Shown: one piece after another, positions 61,826 through 64,000 of the stretch
Position numbering within the stretch: the stretch's first letter is position 1
Layout of the letters: each line of letters opens with the position of its first letter
Position numbers and translations under genes: made by a program
Origin: Bin5 sp965200615
Lineage (GTDB): Bacteria > Chloroflexota > Anaerolineae > Caldilineales > Caldilineaceae
Reading direction: 5' to 3'
Assembly (NCBI GenBank): GCA_965200615.1
Contig: OZ241377.1
Location: 4,278,001 to 4,342,000 of the forward strand
DNA: 64,000 bases
Notes under the pieces: model-generated
The model's database searches: none
Seen by the model: the letters and a program-made list of their open reading frames with translations, nothing else
What the model was told of the DNA's origin: nothing

Positions 61826-63511
61826 ATGGGTGTTACGGTAAATACCTTCGATATTCGAAACCTGACTCGCACGTCAAACGGTCACGATTCAAGCGATCAG
61901 ATTGTTGACGTTGACGGCTCGCCGGTCGACGACGTCAATGGCTATGACAACGGCTTTGAAGCGTCGATCATTGATGCCCACGACTTTTTCGAACGGGTCG
62001 TTCAGGAGTACAACGAAGGACCGGGGCCGGAGACGCTCGAGGCCGATATTGGCGTGGCCCGCTCGGTCATCCCCGCCGGCACCGGCGCCTATCGCGATTT
62101 CAGTTACATTGCGCCGGAGATTCCCGAGTACATCCAGGAGAACTGCACAGGATGCATGAGCTGCGTCACCCAGTGCCCGGATACCGCCATCTTGGGCAAG
62201 GTCGTGACAGACGACATGCTCGGTGAAGCGTTGGATGACATCGAAGACGACGCCGAACGCAGTTTCATGTCCGGGCAGTTCGCCGAGACCAATAAGTTCT
62301 ACAAAGTGCCAGCCAAGAGAAAGAAGACGCCCGGAAAATTTGGTATCTTTATCGATCCCACCAAATGCAAGGGGTGCGCCGAATGTGTCGAGGCGTGTGA
62401 TGACCTCGGTTACCATGCTCTGAAGATGATAGAAAAGGAAGACACGACCGTTCCCATCTACCAGAAGAGCATCGATTTCTTCCGCAAGCTGCCGCCGACG
62501 CCGCAGGAGTTCATCAACGAGCGCGTTGCGGTCGACATGATGCTGGCCGAGCAGAGCATGCTGTACGTCGGCGGGGCCGGATCCTGCGCCGGTTGCGGAG
62601 AAGCTACCGCAATCCGCATGTGGCTGGCCGCTCTTGGCTACAAGTACGGATCAGAGAATATCGGCATCGCGGCGAGCACGGGCTGCAACACGGTATACGG
62701 CAGCACCTATCCTTACAATCCGTACATCGTACCCTGGAGCAATTCGCTCTTCGAAGACGGCCCCACTTTCGCAATGGGCCTCCGCATGCGCTGGGACCAG
62801 CTTGGCTGGGAGGACAAGCAGCTTTGGGTAATGGGGGGCGACGGCGCCATGCTCGACATCGGCTTTCAGGCGCTCAGCCGGATGCTGGCCAGCGGCATGA
62901 ACATCAAAGTGCTCGTGCTGGATACGCAGGTCTATTCGAACACTGGCGGCCAGACCAGCACGGCATCCTTCACGGGGCAGGACTCCAAGATGTACTCGCA
63001 TGGCAAGGTTCTGGCCGGGAAGCAGGAGATGCGTAAAGAGTTGGGTCGCATTGCCATGATGCACCCGAACACCTATGTTTCTCAGACCGTTCAGGCCGTA
63101 CCTAATCATTTCTATAAGTCGATTCTGGAAGCCGCAGAGTTCGAAGGCCCCGCCATCGTCAACGTGTTTACAACCTGCCAGCCTGAGCATGGCGTTGCCG
63201 ACAACATGGCCCGCCACCAGGCAAAGCTGGCCGTAGACAGCCGTGCCTTCCCGATGTTTGTCTATGACCCGCGCAAGGGCGATACGATTCGCGAGCGTCT
63301 CAGCCTTCAGGGGAACCCAGCGGTAAAGGAAGACTGGTACACGATCAAGAAGACAGGAGAGACGATCGACTTCATCACCTTCGCCCGTTCGGAAGGCCGA
63401 TTCTCCAAGCAGTTCGACAGAGAGGGCAACCCGTCGGAGGTCCTGATGGCGGCCCAAGCCGACCGGCTTGCGAACTGGCATCTATTGCAGGAAATGGCGG
63501 GAATTCGGTAG
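61826..63511 (+). CDS. Pyruvate:ferredoxin oxidoreductase, delta-beta half
   Basis: 561 residues with AAAGGCGG before the ATG. Two 4Fe-4S sites: Cys107-110-113-117 and Cys181-184-187-191. A third, proximal cluster uses Cys254, Cys257, Cys287 and a cysteine in FTTCQPEHG. The TPP motif is GGDGAMLDIGFQALSR, with VYSNTGGQTS holding the Mg-binding Asn. The first ~100 residues before the ferredoxin domain are acidic and not obviously conserved. With the upstream gene, 57 bases away, this reconstitutes domains V-VI of PFOR, split exactly between the gamma and ferredoxin parts. An intrinsic terminator follows. Confidence 0.93.
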   Translation: MGVTVNTFDIRNLTRTSNGHDSSDQIVDVDGSPVDDVNGYDNGFEASIIDAHDFFERVVQEYNEGPGPETLEADIGVARSVIPAGTGAYRDFSYIAPEIPEYIQENCTGCMSCVTQCPDTAILGKVVTDDMLGEALDDIEDDAERSFMSGQFAETNKFYKVPAKRKKTPGKFGIFIDPTKCKGCAECVEACDDLGYHALKMIEKEDTTVPIYQKSIDFFRKLPPTPQEFINERVAVDMMLAEQSMLYVGGAGSCAGCGEATAIRMWLAALGYKYGSENIGIAASTGCNTVYGSTYPYNPYIVPWSNSLFEDGPTFAMGLRMRWDQLGWEDKQLWVMGGDGAMLDIGFQALSRMLASGMNIKVLVLDTQVYSNTGGQTSTASFTGQDSKMYSHGKVLAGKQEMRKELGRIAMMHPNTYVSQTVQAVPNHFYKSILEAAEFEGPAIVNVFTTCQPEHGVADNMARHQAKLAVDSRAFPMFVYDPRKGDTIRERLSLQGNPAVKEDWYTIKKTGETIDFITFARSEGRFSKQFDREGNPSEVLMAAQADRLANWHLLQEMAGIR

Positions 63512-63623
63512 ACGATGTCTGCTCCAGCGTTGAAGCGGTTTCTCAGAACACGCGAGAGGAATTGGAGATCAAGATAGAGTCTCCTTGCCGAGAATCGCGT
63601 TTCCAGACGAAGAATGTTACGTA

Positions 63624-63656
63624 ACGGGGTGCGGCGACGCACTCCGTTTGTTTTTG
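63624..63656 (+). terminator. Intrinsic terminator of the PFOR operon
   Basis: ACGGGGTGCG and CGCACTCCGT (63625-63634, 63639-63648) form a 10-bp stem with one G-T wobble around GCGA, followed by TTGTTTTT. Confidence 0.88.
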
Positions 63657-63731
63657 GGCAGTATGAACCCGCGTTGATTTGCCTGAGAGAAGCAGACCCG
63701 ACCGTATTGTATTGAACAAGGACCATAGAGA

Positions 63732-64000
63732 ATGAAGCCGGCCGACCACGTCCCTGAAGCAGCGACCACTGATGAAGCCGCCTTGCCGTCACGGGCGACG
63801 GCCGAGGCCAAGTCAGACGGCCTCAGAAATCCGGCATCGATCACCACGGACGTCCTGCCTTCGGACTCGGCTACGGAGCTCGTTGTACCTGCCCTGCCGA
63901 CTGACTTGCTCCTGGAAATGTACCGCAAGGCGGTGACGATCCGGCTCATGGAAGAGGCATTGCTGGCGGCAGCGGAGGAGGGACAGATCGGCGGCGCGAT
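63732..64000 (+). CDS. 2-oxo acid dehydrogenase E1 component, alpha subunit (N-terminal 89 residues, cut by window end)
   Basis: The frame opens at ATG 63732 and leaves the window open. After ~55 residues of Ala/Thr/Ser-rich sequence not usual for the family comes DLLLEMYRKAVTIRLMEEALL and EEGQIGG, the conserved first helix of PDH/acetoin/branched-chain E1-alpha. It lies 220 bases after PFOR and beyond its terminator, so it has its own transcript. It is a different locus from the C-terminal E1-alpha piece at the left edge, since the two parts cannot be joined into one normal-length protein. Confidence 0.82.
   Translation, partial: MKPADHVPEAATTDEAALPSRATAEAKSDGLRNPASITTDVLPSDSATELVVPALPTDLLLEMYRKAVTIRLMEEALLAAAEEGQIGGA

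Noticed and set aside
1..64000. Circular molecule joined at the window ends, because both ends carry E1-alpha sequence
   Set aside because: The joined pieces would give only about 150 residues and lack the thiamine-binding middle; the window length is also an arbitrary round number.

Overview
The window reads as chromosomal DNA of a GC-rich bacterium, most likely a member of the Chloroflexota (Caldilineae/Anaerolineae type). This is inference, not proof. It rests on solute-binding lipoproteins with an LAAC-type lipobox followed by Ala/Glu/Pro-rich linkers, very long YfhO/GT39-type membrane proteins, a T-box in front of a type-2 isoleucyl-tRNA synthetase, and many short-chain dehydrogenases, PhyH proteins and 2-hydroxyacid dehydrogenases beside LivKHMGF-type and MalFG-type ABC transporters. 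I found no rRNA, tRNA, CRISPR array, phage or insertion sequence.

Layout. 1-8 kb: the tail of a dehydrogenase E1-alpha gene, a stand-alone MgtE N-domain protein and two very large membrane glycosyltransferase-like proteins. 8-14.4 kb: an aminotransferase, then a sugar ABC transporter (two permeases and a Tat/lipoprotein binding protein) followed by a sulfatase. 14.4-33.7 kb: a nearly unbroken minus-strand block. In transcription order it holds a promoter and T-box, alaX, ileS, gcvH, an orphan binding protein, SDR, MaoC-like hydratase, SDR, SDR, two tandem amino-acid-type binding proteins, livH, livM, livG, livF, an aminotransferase and a carnitine-type dehydrogenase. 33.7-42.7 kb: two CorC/HlyC-type membrane proteins, a UbiA prenyltransferase, a PHP-AlbA fusion protein and Lon. 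43-46.4 kb: an enolase-superfamily enzyme, a PhyH protein and a 2-hydroxyacid dehydrogenase. 46.6-47.6 kb: a visibly AT-richer patch with a BrnT/BrnA toxin-antitoxin pair and a truncated RelE-like gene. 47.7-57.5 kb: a Met-rich lipoprotein with a di-heme peroxidase, then assorted small-molecule enzymes (2-hydroxyacid dehydrogenase, glycosyltransferase, MOSC, two methyltransferases, alpha/beta hydrolase, aldo-keto reductase, PhyH, VOC). 58-59.2 kb: a tandem pair of small membrane proteins. 59.7-64 kb: pyruvate:ferredoxin oxidoreductase split into two polypeptides, a clear terminator, and the start of another E1-alpha gene.

How it fits together. The cell appears to be a heterotroph living on sulfated sugars, sugar acids and small amino- or quaternary-ammonium-type acids, and it can decarboxylate pyruvate or 2-oxo acids both through ferredoxin (PFOR) and through a lipoate-type complex (E1-alpha). 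The most distinctive regulatory unit is the isoleucine-type T-box that precedes both a trans-editing factor for mischarged alanine tRNA and an isoleucyl-tRNA synthetase whose HIGH signature reads GIHH. The most unusual protein architecture is the PHP-phosphoesterase/AlbA fusion encoded just downstream of Lon.
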